A DNA stretch of 64,000 nt from Gaiellasilicea sp033857955 (GCA_033857955.1 JAWVCW010000002.1:17962-81961); one strand, 5' to 3'; shown: positions 1 through 9,307, counted from the first letter of the stretch. Translations and numbers: made by a program. Notes: a model not told the origin generated them from the letters alone.

Positions 1-2
1 GC

Positions 3-1601
3 GCCGTCGAGGCCGGGGCGCGGATCTGGGTGCCGCCGGTCGAGCGCGACCTGGTCGAGGGGATCGACACGCGCTGGGAGACGAGGCAGATCGACAACGA
101 CTACGACCTTCGCCAGGACCGCTTCTCGCTGCTCGAGGGCGTCCCGGTCACGGGAGCGGTCGCCGAGTACCGCACGACCCGCTTCGGCGAGCACGACGTC
201 TACGTCCTGCCGACGCCGGGGCACACCGTCGGTTCGGTGACGTACCTCGTCGAGGTCGCCGGCCGCCGGCTCGCGTTCTCGGGCGATCTCGCGCACGGCG
301 ACGGTCGCGTCTGGTCGCTCGCCGCGACCCAGTGGTCCTACTCGGGCGTCGAAGGGCTCGCCGCGACCAACTTCTCCTGCGGTGTCCTCGCAGGGCACGA
401 GCCGCACGTCCTCCTTCCCTCGCACGGCGAGCCCGTCGAGGAGCCTGCAGCCGCGCTCGAGCGGATCCGCGCTCTGGTCGAGGAGCTCGCGCGTCTGCGG
501 CTCGACCCGCCCTGGCGCTTCGACCACATGTTCCGGCAGCCGTGGGAGGCCGTCACGCCTCACCTGCTGCGCAACCGGACGAGCTTTGCGAACAGCTACG
601 CGCTCGTCTCCGAATCGGGCGGCGCGATCCTGATCGACTTCGGCTACGACGTCTCGACGGGTCTCGTCCCGAGCACCGACCGGACTGCGCGGCGGCCGCT
701 CCTCTGGTCGCTCGACGTGCTGAAGCGCGAGCACGGCGTCGTGCGGATCGAGGCGGTGATCGCGACCCACTACCACGACGACCACGTCGCGGGGATGAAC
801 CTCCTGCGCGAGGTGGAGGGGACACAGGTGTGGGCAACCGCGAACGTCGCGCCGATCCTGGAGGAGCCCACGCGCTACGACCTCCCCTGCCTCTGGTTCG
901 AGCCGATCCCCGTCGACCGGGTGCTGCAGCTCGAGGCGCCGGTCGCATGGCAGGAGTACGAGCTGACGGCGTACGCGCTGCCCGGCCACACGCTCTACGC
1001 CGCCGCGATCGGCTTCGAGGTGGACGGCAAGCGTGTGCTCGCGACCGGCGACCAGCAGACCACCGGCGTCCCGCGCGGGATCCTCAACTACCAGTACCGC
1101 AACCGCTTCCGGATCGACGACTTCGTCGAGAGCGCCGAGCTGTACCGCCGCCTGCGTCCCGACCTCGTCGTGAGCGGCCACTGGCCCGTGCAGGAGGTCG
1201 ACGGCGCCTATCTCGAGCAGTTGCACGCCGACGGCGTCCGGCTCGCCGAGTTGCACCGCCACCTGCTACCGGACGAGGTCGACTTCGGCGCCGAGGGCGC
1301 GGGCGCCCGGATCGAGCCCTACCGCTCGGCCGCGCCCGCCGGCGGCACGGTCGAGCTCGACGTCGCCGTGCGGAACCCGTTCGAGCGGCCTGCCATTGCA
1401 AGCGTCCGGCTCGCCGTCCCCGCCGGCTGGCCGGCGCCGGGAGCTCGGGAGGCCGAGCTCGAGCCGAGGGGAGAGGTCGTGCTGCGGTTTTCGGTCGTCA
1501 CCGGCAGCGAGCCGAGGCGCCGCGCCCGCGTCGCGGCCGACGTCACGGTCGACGGGACGCCGTTCGGCCAGCTGGCGGAGGCGCTGGTGGACGTCGAGTG
1601 A
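3..1601 (+). CDS. Tandem metallo-beta-lactamase-fold hydrolase, 5' end outside window
   Basis: The frame is open from base 3, so the true start lies to the left. Counting from the first GTG at 30, residues 61-66 (PTPGHT), 84-90 (SGDLAHG) and 129-136 (LPSHGEPV) are the second half of one metallo-beta-lactamase domain. A second domain follows, with the zinc motif THYHDDH near 246-252, LPGHT near 317 and ATGDQQ near 338. The last ~100 residues are a beta-rich segment resembling the NEW3-type domain attached to glycosidases. The metal-binding residues suggest a hydrolase, but the substrate is unknown. It overlaps the next gene by GTGA and belongs to the glycan operon. Confidence 0.85.
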   Translation, partial: AVEAGARIWVPPVERDLVEGIDTRWETRQIDNDYDLRQDRFSLLEGVPVTGAVAEYRTTRFGEHDVYVLPTPGHTVGSVTYLVEVAGRRLAFSGDLAHGDGRVWSLAATQWSYSGVEGLAATNFSCGVLAGHEPHVLLPSHGEPVEEPAAALERIRALVEELARLRLDPPWRFDHMFRQPWEAVTPHLLRNRTSFANSYALVSESGGAILIDFGYDVSTGLVPSTDRTARRPLLWSLDVLKREHGVVRIEAVIATHYHDDHVAGMNLLREVEGTQVWATANVAPILEEPTRYDLPCLWFEPIPVDRVLQLEAPVAWQEYELTAYALPGHTLYAAAIGFEVDGKRVLATGDQQTTGVPRGILNYQYRNRFRIDDFVESAELYRRLRPDLVVSGHWPVQEVDGAYLEQLHADGVRLAELHRHLLPDEVDFGAEGAGARIEPYRSAAPAGGTVELDVAVRNPFERPAIASVRLAVPAGWPAPGAREAELEPRGEVVLRFSVVTGSEPRRRARVAADVTVDGTPFGQLAEALVDVE

Positions 1602-3307
1602 GCGAGCCACGCATCGAGGCCGACGGACGCGTCGTCGTCGAGGCGCCGGCCTACCGGCTCGAGGTGCTCGCAGACGGGCTGAAGGCGATCCTCGGCCCGC
1701 CGGACGGCGGGCCCTGGCTCACGCTTCGTCCGCACGCGGTCTTCGACACGACGGACGGGACGGACGAGACGCTCTCGGTCTCGCCGCCGCGCGTCGTCGC
1801 GGGCCGGATCGAGGTCGAGCGGCGCTCGACCCTCTGGGAGCGCGCGGTCGTGTCCTTCCAGCCCGGCGAGAGCGCCGTCGACGTGCGCGCCTCGGTCACG
1901 GGCAGAGGCGACCTCACCGAGGTCAACGTCTTCGCGCTCCGCTCGCTGCTGCCCGACCGGCCCACGGGGCTGCTGCCGAGCGGCCACGCATTCACTCGGC
2001 TCTTCTGCGCCAACCCGGCACACGCGACGGGAATCCGTCCCGCCTTCGAGCCTGCCGTGATCGGCGTGACCGGCGACGGCGAGCCCGGCCGCCACCACTG
2101 GTTCTTCACGCCGTCGCCGCTCTACTACGCGTGGTCGGACGACGACGAGCGCGAATGGCTCGACCTCGGCCTTGCCGCGCCGGTCGAGGAGCTGACGTTC
2201 GTCCAGGCCGCCTACGCCCCGCGCGACGGCGGCTGGCGGCTCCAGCTGGAGTACGAGGGCCACACCCGGGTCGACGGCGAGTTCAAAGCGCCGGTCGTCG
2301 TGCTCACGCCGGGCGTGCCGGATCCCTACACGGGCCTCCGGCGCCATCGAGACGACCTCGTCGCCCGCGGCGCGTCCCCGCCGGTCGAGGAGCGCGAGCT
2401 GCCCGCGTGGTGGACCGAGCCGATCTTCTGCGGCTGGGGCGCGCAATTCCATCTCTACGAGGCATCGGGCGTCTCCGCCATGGAACAGGCGACGCAGGCC
2501 AACTACGACGACTTCCTCGCAGCCCTCGAGCGGGAGAGGCTGTCGCCCGGCACGATCACGATCGACGACAAGTGGCAGACGGCGTACGGCACGAACGAGC
2601 CGGACACGGCGAAGTGGCCCGACCTGAAAGGCTGGATCGCGGGGCAGCACGAGAAGGGGCGGCGCGTCGTCCTGTGGTGGAAGGCCTGGGATCCGGAAGG
2701 GCTGCCGCCCGAGCTCTGCATCCGCAACGCCGACGGAGCTCCGGTGGCGTTCGACCCGACCAACCCTGCGGCGCGCGAGGTGCTCGCACGGCAGGTGACG
2801 CAGCTCCTGAGCCCCGGCGGCCTCGATGCCGACGGCCTCAAGATCGACTTCACGGCGCGGACGCCGAGCGGGAGGGCGCTGGCAGTTCACGGGGAGGGAT
2901 GGGGGATCTCGCTCCTGCACGAGCTGCTCGCGGTCGTGCACGCGGCGGCAAAGGCGGCAAAGGCGGACGCCCTCCTGATCACGCAGACGCCGCACCCCGC
3001 GTTCGTCGACGTCGCGGACATGATCCGCCTCAACGACATCATCGGCGGACACGACTCGGTGGTGCCGCAGATGCGGTTCCGCGCCGCGGTCACCCGCGCC
3101 GCGGTCCCGGAGCTGCCGATCGACACCGACGACTGGCGGATGCCCCACCGCGCGGCGTGGCGGGAGTACGTCGAGATCAAGCACGAGCTGGGCGTCCCGT
3201 CCCTCTACTACGCGACGCACGTCGACGCGGGGGGCGAGCCGCTCGAGCCCGAGGACTATCAGGCCTTGCGCGACGCCTGGGATCGGTGGAAGCTGGTCGG
3301 GAGATGA
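1598..3307 (+). CDS. Glycoside hydrolase-like protein (GH-D/GH31-type TIM barrel)
   Basis: The start is GTG, chosen because GTGA overlaps the previous stop; 569 residues. Residues ~1-260 are beta-rich, like the N-terminal sandwich of alpha-galactosidase-type enzymes. The barrel begins near 268 (PAWWTEPIFCGWG). TIDDKWQ (321-327) and DGLKIDF (412-418, Asp417) resemble the substrate-binding and nucleophile strands of clan GH-D and GH31 enzymes. No signal peptide is visible, so it probably acts in the cytoplasm on imported oligosaccharide. The exact family and the alpha-galactosidase guess are inference from motifs only. It overlaps the LacI gene by ATGA. Confidence 0.7.
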   Translation: MSEPRIEADGRVVVEAPAYRLEVLADGLKAILGPPDGGPWLTLRPHAVFDTTDGTDETLSVSPPRVVAGRIEVERRSTLWERAVVSFQPGESAVDVRASVTGRGDLTEVNVFALRSLLPDRPTGLLPSGHAFTRLFCANPAHATGIRPAFEPAVIGVTGDGEPGRHHWFFTPSPLYYAWSDDDEREWLDLGLAAPVEELTFVQAAYAPRDGGWRLQLEYEGHTRVDGEFKAPVVVLTPGVPDPYTGLRRHRDDLVARGASPPVEERELPAWWTEPIFCGWGAQFHLYEASGVSAMEQATQANYDDFLAALERERLSPGTITIDDKWQTAYGTNEPDTAKWPDLKGWIAGQHEKGRRVVLWWKAWDPEGLPPELCIRNADGAPVAFDPTNPAAREVLARQVTQLLSPGGLDADGLKIDFTARTPSGRALAVHGEGWGISLLHELLAVVHAAAKAAKADALLITQTPHPAFVDVADMIRLNDIIGGHDSVVPQMRFRAAVTRAAVPELPIDTDDWRMPHRAAWREYVEIKHELGVPSLYYATHVDAGGEPLEPEDYQALRDAWDRWKLVGR

Positions 3308-4347
3308 ATCCGCTCGACGCAGCTGCCCCGGTCCCGGCCCGGCACGTCACCCTCGCTGACATCGCCCGCGCCGCAGGCACGTCGGCGTCCACCGCGTCGC
3401 GCGCGCTCAGCGGCCGCGGCTACGTCTCCGAGGAGGCGCGCGAGCGGCTGCGGGAGGCCGCCGAGCGGCTGGGCTACGTTCCCAACCTGTCGGCCCGGAC
3501 GCTCAAGCAGCGTGCGAGCCGCGTGATCGGCGTCGCCGTCTCCGACCTCGGCAACCAGTTCTACGCGCGGCTCGCGGCCGGGATCGAGCAGACGCTGCGC
3601 GAGGCGGACTACCAGATGGTTCTCGTCTCCGACAACAGCGACCGCACGCAGGAGCTCGCGTGCGCGAAGGCGTTCCTCGCGATGCGCACGGCGGGAGTGA
3701 TCATCACGCCCGCCGACAGCGAGGCCGCCGCGCTGCTCGCGCGCAACGGCGTCGACGTGGTGGAGGTCGACCGCCGGCTCGCGGAAGTCCCGTGCGACGG
3801 CGTCGTGATCGACAACGAGCGCGGCGCCCGCGACGCGACGACGCATCTGCTCGCGCTCGGCCACCTACGCGTCGGCCTGCTCGTCGCCGACACCGACTGG
3901 ACGAGCGACGCCGGGCGTCTCCAGGGCTACCTCGACGGCCACGCGCAGTTCGAGGTCGAGGTGGACGAGCGGCTGATCGTCCCGATCGCGTTCCACGCGC
4001 CGGACACCGAAAGCCGCATCGGGGCCCTCGTCGACGAGCAGCGTCCGACGGCGATCTTCGCCGCCAACAACACGCTCGCGGAACATGCGTGGCAGGTGCT
4101 GCGCCGGCGCGGTCTCCGGCTGCCGCACGACGTCTCGCTCGTCGGCTTCGACGACGTCCCGTGGATGGCGATGGTCGAGCCGGGGATCACCGTCGTCTCG
4201 CAGCCGACCGTCGAGATGGGGCGGCGGGCGGCGCAGCTGCTGCTCCGGCGGGCTGCCGATCCGGCCTGCCCGCCCGCACTCGAGACACTCGAGCCGACGC
4301 TGATCGTGCGTGGCTCGACGGCGCCGCCGTCACCACTCCAGCACTAG
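3304..4347 (+). CDS. LacI-family transcriptional regulator
   Basis: 347 residues, ATG in an ATGA overlap with the preceding stop. The N-terminal helix-turn-helix covers residues 15-40 (VTLADIARAAGTSASTASRA), followed by the hinge (PNLSARTLKQRAS, about 60-72) and a periplasmic-binding-protein-like effector domain. The GFDD segment and the late VVSQPT strand are typical of the family. It lies directly before the sugar importer and ahead of an operator-like palindrome at 4383-4400, so it probably represses the importer and the downstream glycosidase genes until a sugar ligand binds. The ligand cannot be read from the sequence. Confidence 0.95.
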   Translation: MNPLDAAAPVPARHVTLADIARAAGTSASTASRALSGRGYVSEEARERLREAAERLGYVPNLSARTLKQRASRVIGVAVSDLGNQFYARLAAGIEQTLREADYQMVLVSDNSDRTQELACAKAFLAMRTAGVIITPADSEAAALLARNGVDVVEVDRRLAEVPCDGVVIDNERGARDATTHLLALGHLRVGLLVADTDWTSDAGRLQGYLDGHAQFEVEVDERLIVPIAFHAPDTESRIGALVDEQRPTAIFAANNTLAEHAWQVLRRRGLRLPHDVSLVGFDDVPWMAMVEPGITVVSQPTVEMGRRAAQLLLRRAADPACPPALETLEPTLIVRGSTAPPSPLQH

Positions 4348-4363
4348 CTCAGCAGCACCGAGG

Positions 4364-4400
4364 TTGACAGCGATCGTCCATATGTGGTTACGTTGTCACA
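4364..4400 (+). promoter_or_regulatory. Promoter with overlapping LacI-type operator
   Basis: A perfect -35 hexamer TTGACA sits at 4364-4369 and a TANNNT -10 box (TACGTT) at 4389-4394, with a rather long 19-base spacer. Across the -10 lies TGTGGTTACGTTGTCACA (4383-4400), an imperfect 18-base dyad with a central ACGT and matching TGTG/CACA ends. This shape, a dyad centred on CpG, is typical of LacI-family operators. Placement over the -10 box implies repression. The TGTG/ACGT/CACA core is seen directly; the binding protein is inferred from the adjacent LacI gene. Confidence 0.55.
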
Positions 4401-4446
4401 CACCACGTTTCCGGGGTCCCGTACCTCTTTATCTGGAGGGATGACA

Positions 4447-5802
4447 ATGTCGAGTCGGTGGAAGCGGAGCGGAGTGCTCCTGACGGTTGCAGGGTTGTGT
4501 GTCGTGATCTGGGCGAGCTTCGCCGCCGCCCAGGCGGATGTCAAAGCCGGCCCGAACGCCGGTGCGACGCTGAAGATCATGGGCTTCGGCCCGGGCGACG
4601 AGATCGCCAACATCCGCGCGTCCGAGGCTGAGGCGGCCCTCGGCGGCGCGGCCGTCTCGAATCCGCGCGGCGGGTTCAGCGACCAGACGTTCCTCGCGGC
4701 GCTCGCCGCGAAGGACGTGCCGGACCTCGTCTACATGGACCGGCAGAAGGTCGCCTCGTATGCGGCACGCGGTGCGCTCGTCCCGCTTGGAAACTGCATC
4801 AAGCAGCAGAGCATCGACACGTCTCAGTACCGCCTCGCCGCGCTCAACGAGGTTCGCTACAAGGGCCAGACCTACGCGATCCCGGAGTTCACGAACCCGC
4901 GGACGATCATCGTCAACGACAAGGTCGCGGCTGACGCCGGCGTGACCGTGGCGGCGTTCAACACGAACGACTGGGCGGCACTCCGCGCGACGAACAAGAA
5001 GGTGCTGAAGACCGACGGCGGCAAGGTGACACGCATCGGCTTCGACCCGAAGATCCCCGAGTTCTTCCCGATGTGGGCGAAGGCGAACGGGGTCAACCTG
5101 CTGAGCGCCGACGGCCTCAAGGCTCACCTCAACGACCCGAAGTCGGTCGCAGCCCTCACGTACGCCTACTCGCTGATCCAGGATCACGGCGGCTGGGGCC
5201 CGTTCAAGTCGTTCCGCGACACGTGGGACTTCTTCGGCGCCGGCAACCAGGTCGCCAAGAACCAGATCGGCGCCTGGCCGATGGAGAGCTTCTACTACAA
5301 CGTGCTGGCCCAGAACTCGCCGCAGGTGAACATCACGGCGCTGCCCTTCAAGAACCGCAAGGGCGGCCCGATCACGCTGATCACCGGCAACGGCTGGGCG
5401 ATCCCGAAGGGCGCCAAGAACCCGGGCCTCGCGTGCCGCTGGATCAAGGCGGTTACCGCACCGGCATCGTGGGTCAAGGCGGCGAAGGCCCGGTTCGACG
5501 CGCAGAAGCGCCTCAACCGGCCGTTCACCGGCGTCTACACGGCCAACAAGGCTGCGGACACCAAGATCTACGAGGACATCTACCAGAAGATGGGCCGCGC
5601 GGATTTCGACAACGCCGTCTCGCTGCTCGTCAGCATCAACCGGTACGGCTTCACCCTCCCGGCCTCGCCGGGTGGCGCGGAGTTCAACACGGCGATGCAG
5701 GATGCGATCAACCGTGTCCTCGCCGGCACCCAGAGCCCGAAGGCGGCCCTCGACCAGGCGCAGAAGGAGGCGCAGGCCGCGATCGACCGGAACAAGAGGT
5801 AA
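4447..5802 (+). CDS. Sugar ABC transporter substrate-binding protein
   Basis: 451 residues. ATG 4447 is preferred because GGAGGG (4435-4440) ends six bases before it; ATG 4441 abuts the ribosome site and GTG 4384 lies inside the operator. A signal peptide covers about residues 1-31 (basic start, hydrophobic stretch, AAAQA cleavage region) with no lipobox Cys, which is uncommon for this family in Gram-positive-type cells. The rest has the layout of extracellular solute-binding family 1 (maltose and oligosaccharide binders). Two permease genes follow, so it should capture the glycan fragment for import. Confidence 0.9.
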   Translation: MSSRWKRSGVLLTVAGLCVVIWASFAAAQADVKAGPNAGATLKIMGFGPGDEIANIRASEAEAALGGAAVSNPRGGFSDQTFLAALAAKDVPDLVYMDRQKVASYAARGALVPLGNCIKQQSIDTSQYRLAALNEVRYKGQTYAIPEFTNPRTIIVNDKVAADAGVTVAAFNTNDWAALRATNKKVLKTDGGKVTRIGFDPKIPEFFPMWAKANGVNLLSADGLKAHLNDPKSVAALTYAYSLIQDHGGWGPFKSFRDTWDFFGAGNQVAKNQIGAWPMESFYYNVLAQNSPQVNITALPFKNRKGGPITLITGNGWAIPKGAKNPGLACRWIKAVTAPASWVKAAKARFDAQKRLNRPFTGVYTANKAADTKIYEDIYQKMGRADFDNAVSLLVSINRYGFTLPASPGGAEFNTAMQDAINRVLAGTQSPKAALDQAQKEAQAAIDRNKR

Positions 5803-5822
5803 GCCAGCACCGGCCCTGAACC

Positions 5823-6785
5823 GTGGCCAGTGTCGCCAGTAGCACGACAGCGCCGGGCTTTCGCGAGAAGGCCCGGCGCTGGGCTGCCGGCTTCCGCGAG
5901 CGGGAGACCTGGGCTGCCTACGCCTTCCTCGCTCCCTGGCTGATCGGCTTCGTCATCTTCACGGCGATCCCGATGGGCTGGAGCGCCTGGCTCTCGCTGA
6001 CGGACTACAGCGTCATCCAGGACGCCAAGTACGTCGGGCTCGACAACTACCGGTTCATGCTCGATGACCCGAAGGTCCGGCTGGCGCTGACGAACAACTT
6101 GACCTTCGCCATGTTCTCGGTGCCGGGCGTGCTGATCGTCGCGCTCGGGCTGGCCATGATCCTGAACCGGGTCAAGTGGGGCGGCGGCTTCTTCCGCACG
6201 GTCTTCTACCTGCCGAACATCACGCCGCCCGTGGCGGTGGCGATCCTCTATCTGCTCCTCTTCAACGGCTCCGTCGGCGTGGTCAACCGCGGACTCGAGC
6301 TGATCCACGTCCCGGGGCCCTTCTGGACGACCGACCCGACCTGGATCAAGCCGGGGCTCGCATTGATGAACGTCTGGTCTGTGGGCGGCACGATGGTCAT
6401 CTTCCTCGCCGCGCTGAAGAGCGTGCCCCCGCACCTCTACGAGGCGGCCGCCATCGACGGCGCCTCGGCGTGGCGTCGCTTTCGCGACATCACGCTGCCG
6501 ATGATCAGTCCGGCGATCTTCTTCAACCTGATCATCCAGACGATCTATGCCTTCACGCTCTTCGCCGAGGCCTACACCGCCTTCTTCGGAGCGGGCACGA
6601 AGTCGAACCAGACCGAGGCCGCGCTCTTCTATGGCATCTACATCTTCCAGGAGGCGTTTGTGAACTTCCGGATGGGCTACGCTTCCGCGCTGGCCTGGCT
6701 CCTGTTCGTGATCATCATGGTGATCACGGCTGTCCAGGTGAAGGTGGGCAACCGCTTCGTCTTCTACGAGGGCGACAGGCGATGA
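5823..6785 (+). CDS. Sugar ABC transporter permease, MalF type
   Basis: 320 residues, GTG start 20 bases after the binding-protein stop. After a short cytoplasmic tail there are about six hydrophobic segments, the first at WAAYAFLAPWLIGFVIF. The cytoplasmic EAA loop (YEAAAIDGASAWRRFRDITL, about 206-225) docks on the ATPase and identifies a MalF/UgpA-type permease. It overlaps the second permease by ATGA. No cognate ATPase gene is in the cluster, so a shared MsiK-like ATPase elsewhere is likely. Confidence 0.93.
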   Translation: MASVASSTTAPGFREKARRWAAGFRERETWAAYAFLAPWLIGFVIFTAIPMGWSAWLSLTDYSVIQDAKYVGLDNYRFMLDDPKVRLALTNNLTFAMFSVPGVLIVALGLAMILNRVKWGGGFFRTVFYLPNITPPVAVAILYLLLFNGSVGVVNRGLELIHVPGPFWTTDPTWIKPGLALMNVWSVGGTMVIFLAALKSVPPHLYEAAAIDGASAWRRFRDITLPMISPAIFFNLIIQTIYAFTLFAEAYTAFFGAGTKSNQTEAALFYGIYIFQEAFVNFRMGYASALAWLLFVIIMVITAVQVKVGNRFVFYEGDRR

Positions 6786-7732
6786 GCGAGGTCTCGCCCG
6801 ACGTCCAGGTGCAGGCGAGGCAGGGCGCCATCGCTGCGGCTGCGCCGAAGCCCCCGCGCCGGTCCCTGCCGCGGCCGAACCGCAGCTGGTTCGGACAGGG
6901 CATCTTCCTCTTCGTCCTCGCGGGATTGTCGGTGCTCTTCGTCTACCCGTTTGTTTGGGTCCTCAGCGCGTCCTTCAAGCCGCAATCCCAGGTCTTCGAC
7001 AACCGGATCATCCCCAAGGACTTCCACCCCGAGAACTACTGGGGCGGCGACCCGAGCGTCTTCGACATCGCCGACGCGCCGGTCGCGCGCTGGCTCTTCA
7101 ACAGCCTCTGGCTCGGCGGCCTCGAAGCGCTGCTCGTCACGTTCGTCAGCGCTATCGTCGCCTTCGCGTTCGCCTATTTCCGGTTCCCCGGCCGCAACTT
7201 CTTCTTCGGGCTCGTGCTCGCGACGTTGATGCTGCCGAATCAGGTGATGATGATCCCGCGCTACCTGATCTTCAACCACTTCAATCTCGTGAACACCCAG
7301 TACCCGCTCTGGGTGCCGGGCATCTTCGGCAGCGCGTTCTACATCTTCCTGCAGCGGCAGTTCTTCCTCGGCATCCCGCGCGAGCTCTTCGAGGCCGCCC
7401 GCATCGACGGCGACAACTACTGGACGATGTTCTGGCGGATCGCACTCCCGATCGCGAAGCCGGCCCTGATCGTGACGTTCCTCTTCGAGTTCCAGGCCAA
7501 GTGGTTCGACCTGCTGGACCCGCTGATCTACCTGCGAGACACGAACCTCTTCACGCTGCCGCTGGGGCTCAAGACGATCCTCGACTCGTTCGGAACGGGC
7601 GGCGGCGGCCAGGGCGACTGGCAGGTGATCGTCGCTGCAACCGTGATCGCGACGATTCCGATGATCATCCTGTTCGGCTTCTTCCAGCGGTACTTCGTCC
7701 AGGGCATCGCCGCACAGGGAAGGAAAGGCTGA
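6782..7732 (+). CDS. Sugar ABC transporter permease, MalG type
   Basis: 316 residues; the ATG overlaps the previous stop (ATGA). A Pro/Arg-rich cytoplasmic leader of about 40 residues precedes the first membrane segment (GIFLFVLAGLSVLFVYPFVW). The EAA loop (FEAARIDGDNYWTMFWRIAL) lies near 203-222, and there are about six membrane segments. It pairs with the upstream MalF-type subunit as the second half of the pore. The stop TGA shares one base with the kinase ATG (TGATG), so translation is probably coupled. Confidence 0.93.
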   Translation: MSEVSPDVQVQARQGAIAAAAPKPPRRSLPRPNRSWFGQGIFLFVLAGLSVLFVYPFVWVLSASFKPQSQVFDNRIIPKDFHPENYWGGDPSVFDIADAPVARWLFNSLWLGGLEALLVTFVSAIVAFAFAYFRFPGRNFFFGLVLATLMLPNQVMMIPRYLIFNHFNLVNTQYPLWVPGIFGSAFYIFLQRQFFLGIPRELFEAARIDGDNYWTMFWRIALPIAKPALIVTFLFEFQAKWFDLLDPLIYLRDTNLFTLPLGLKTILDSFGTGGGGQGDWQVIVAATVIATIPMIILFGFFQRYFVQGIAAQGRKG

Positions 7733-8736
7733 TGGCTGCGGTCCGGGCTCCGGCGGCCGTCGGCGAGGACGGCTCCGCCGCTGCGCGTCCACGCCCGGTG
7801 CTCGCGCTCGACATCGGCGGCACGAAGCTCGCCGCCGGGGTGGTCGACGCGACCGGCCGCGTCCTGTCGTTCGTCGTCGATCCGACGCTTGCGGACGAAG
7901 GTCCCGAGCGCGGGCTGGAGCGCCTCTTCGACCTGGGCCGGACAGCGGTCGCCGACTCGGGGCTCGGCTGGGCCGAGATCGCCGCCGTTGGAATCGGGTG
8001 CGGCGGACCGCTTGACGCGTCACGCGGCGTCCTGATCGCGCCGCCGCACCTTCCCGGCTGGCGCGATGTGCCGGTGACGGCGCTCGCCGAGCGAGCGTAC
8101 GGCCTGCCGGTGGCGCTCGAGAACGATGCGACGGCCGCGGCCGCAGGCGAGCATCGCTGGGGTGCGGGCGCCGGGACGCGGAACATGATCTATCTGACGA
8201 TCTCGACCGGTGTCGGCGGCGGCATCGTCATCGATGGACGCCTCTATCGCGGCGCCAGCGGCAACGGTGGCGAGCTCGGCCACGTCACCATCGACTGCGA
8301 CGGCCGCCGGTGCAACGGCTGCGGGCGGAAGGGGTGCCTTGAGGCGTACGTCTCGGGAACGTCGATCGCGGAGCGCGCCCAGGAGGCGGGAATGGGAGAC
8401 GTGACGGCGGCACAGGTCAGCGCCGCCGCACGCGCGGGCGACCCGGTCGCGACCGAGGTCTGGGACGCGACCGTCGACGCGCTCGCCTGCGGACTGACGT
8501 CGATCGTCAATCTGTTCGAGCCCGAGCTCGTCGTCCTCGGCGGCGGCGTCGTCAGCGGCACCGGTGAGCAACTGCTCGGGCCCGTCCGCGAGCGCGTCCG
8601 CAACGAGTCGATGAAGCCCGCAGGTGAGGCGGCGCAGATCGTTCAGTCCGCTCTCGGCGATCATGTGGGCGTCGTGGGAGCAGCCGCGATCGGATACGAA
8701 CGGGCCGTCGCGGACGACGTACGCACGGATGGCTGA
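7732..8736 (+). CDS. ROK-family sugar kinase
   Basis: 334 residues. The phosphate-1 motif LDIGGTK is at 26-32, TGVGGGI follows near 160-170, and the ROK zinc motif CNGCGRKGC is at about 194-202 after ELGHVTIDCD. Family members phosphorylate glucose, mannose, N-acetylglucosamine, N-acetylmannosamine or fructose, and some are regulators. There is no N-terminal DNA-binding domain here, so it is a kinase. Its place between importer and glycosidases suggests it traps a released monosaccharide; which one is not decidable from the sequence. It overlaps the SIS gene by 8 bases. Confidence 0.92.
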   Translation: MAAVRAPAAVGEDGSAAARPRPVLALDIGGTKLAAGVVDATGRVLSFVVDPTLADEGPERGLERLFDLGRTAVADSGLGWAEIAAVGIGCGGPLDASRGVLIAPPHLPGWRDVPVTALAERAYGLPVALENDATAAAAGEHRWGAGAGTRNMIYLTISTGVGGGIVIDGRLYRGASGNGGELGHVTIDCDGRRCNGCGRKGCLEAYVSGTSIAERAQEAGMGDVTAAQVSAAARAGDPVATEVWDATVDALACGLTSIVNLFEPELVVLGGGVVSGTGEQLLGPVRERVRNESMKPAGEAAQIVQSALGDHVGVVGAAAIGYERAVADDVRTDG

Positions 8737-9307
8737 CGACGCCAGCGATCTCGCCGAGCACGATCTCGCTGAGCACCTGGAGCTCGCGGCCCGCGTCGAA
8801 GGGCTGCTCCCGGTGGCCGACACCGTTGCGCAGAAGCTGATCGAGGTCTACGAGGCCGGCGGCCGGCTCTACACGTTCGGCAACGGCGGTAGCTCCGTCG
8901 ACGCGCAGCACTTTGCCGAGGAGCTCGTCGGCCGCTTCCAGCGCGAGCGGGCACCGCTGCCGGCGCAGTCGCTGGCGTCCGACGCTGCCGCGCTGACGTG
9001 CATCGCGAACGACTACTCGTTCGAAGAGGTCTTCGAGCGCCAGGTGCGCGCGTTCGTCCGCGGAAACGACATGGTGATCGCGTTCTCGACGAGCGGCCGC
9101 TCGCCCAACGTCGTTCGCGGGCTCGCGGCTGCGCGCGAGGCGGGCGCCACGACCGTCCTCTTCGGCGGCGGCGACGGCGGCCCGGCGGCAGAGCACGCGG
9201 ATCATGCGCTCCTGATCCCGTCGACGTCGACAGCCCGGATCCAGGAGCTGCACGTCTTCTTCCTGCACGTCGTGATCGAGCAGGTCGACCGGTGGGCTGC
9301 AGGGTGA
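8729..9307 (+). CDS. SIS-domain sugar-phosphate isomerase, GmhA-like
   Basis: 192 residues, close to the size of sedoheptulose-7-phosphate isomerase (GmhA). The phosphosugar-binding signature FGNGGSSVDAQHFAEELVGR starts at about residue 50, and a second pocket (AFSTSGRSPNVV) follows near 115. A single SIS domain such as this usually works as an oligomer on ketose/aldose phosphates. No heptose genes are nearby, so a role on a hexose or hexosamine phosphate from the operon is at least as likely. ATG overlaps the kinase stop; its own stop is in a GTGA overlap with the alpha-mannosidase. Confidence 0.85.
   Translation: MADDASDLAEHDLAEHLELAARVEGLLPVADTVAQKLIEVYEAGGRLYTFGNGGSSVDAQHFAEELVGRFQRERAPLPAQSLASDAAALTCIANDYSFEEVFERQVRAFVRGNDMVIAFSTSGRSPNVVRGLAAAREAGATTVLFGGGDGGPAAEHADHALLIPSTSTARIQELHVFFLHVVIEQVDRWAAG

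Noticed and set aside
332..1597. Extended start for the glycosidase-like gene
   Set aside because: The upstream part overlaps the metallo-beta-lactamase gene in another frame and translates as Arg/Ala-rich nonsense. The GTGA overlap gives the natural start at 1598.
1319..3220. Long open frame (633 codons) on the minus strand, with similar ones at 9202-11427, 46233-48020, 48628-50862 and 58789-60417
   Set aside because: These are antisense shadows of clearly recognised genes. They have Arg/Glu/Val-rich translations without family motifs, as expected in very GC-rich DNA.
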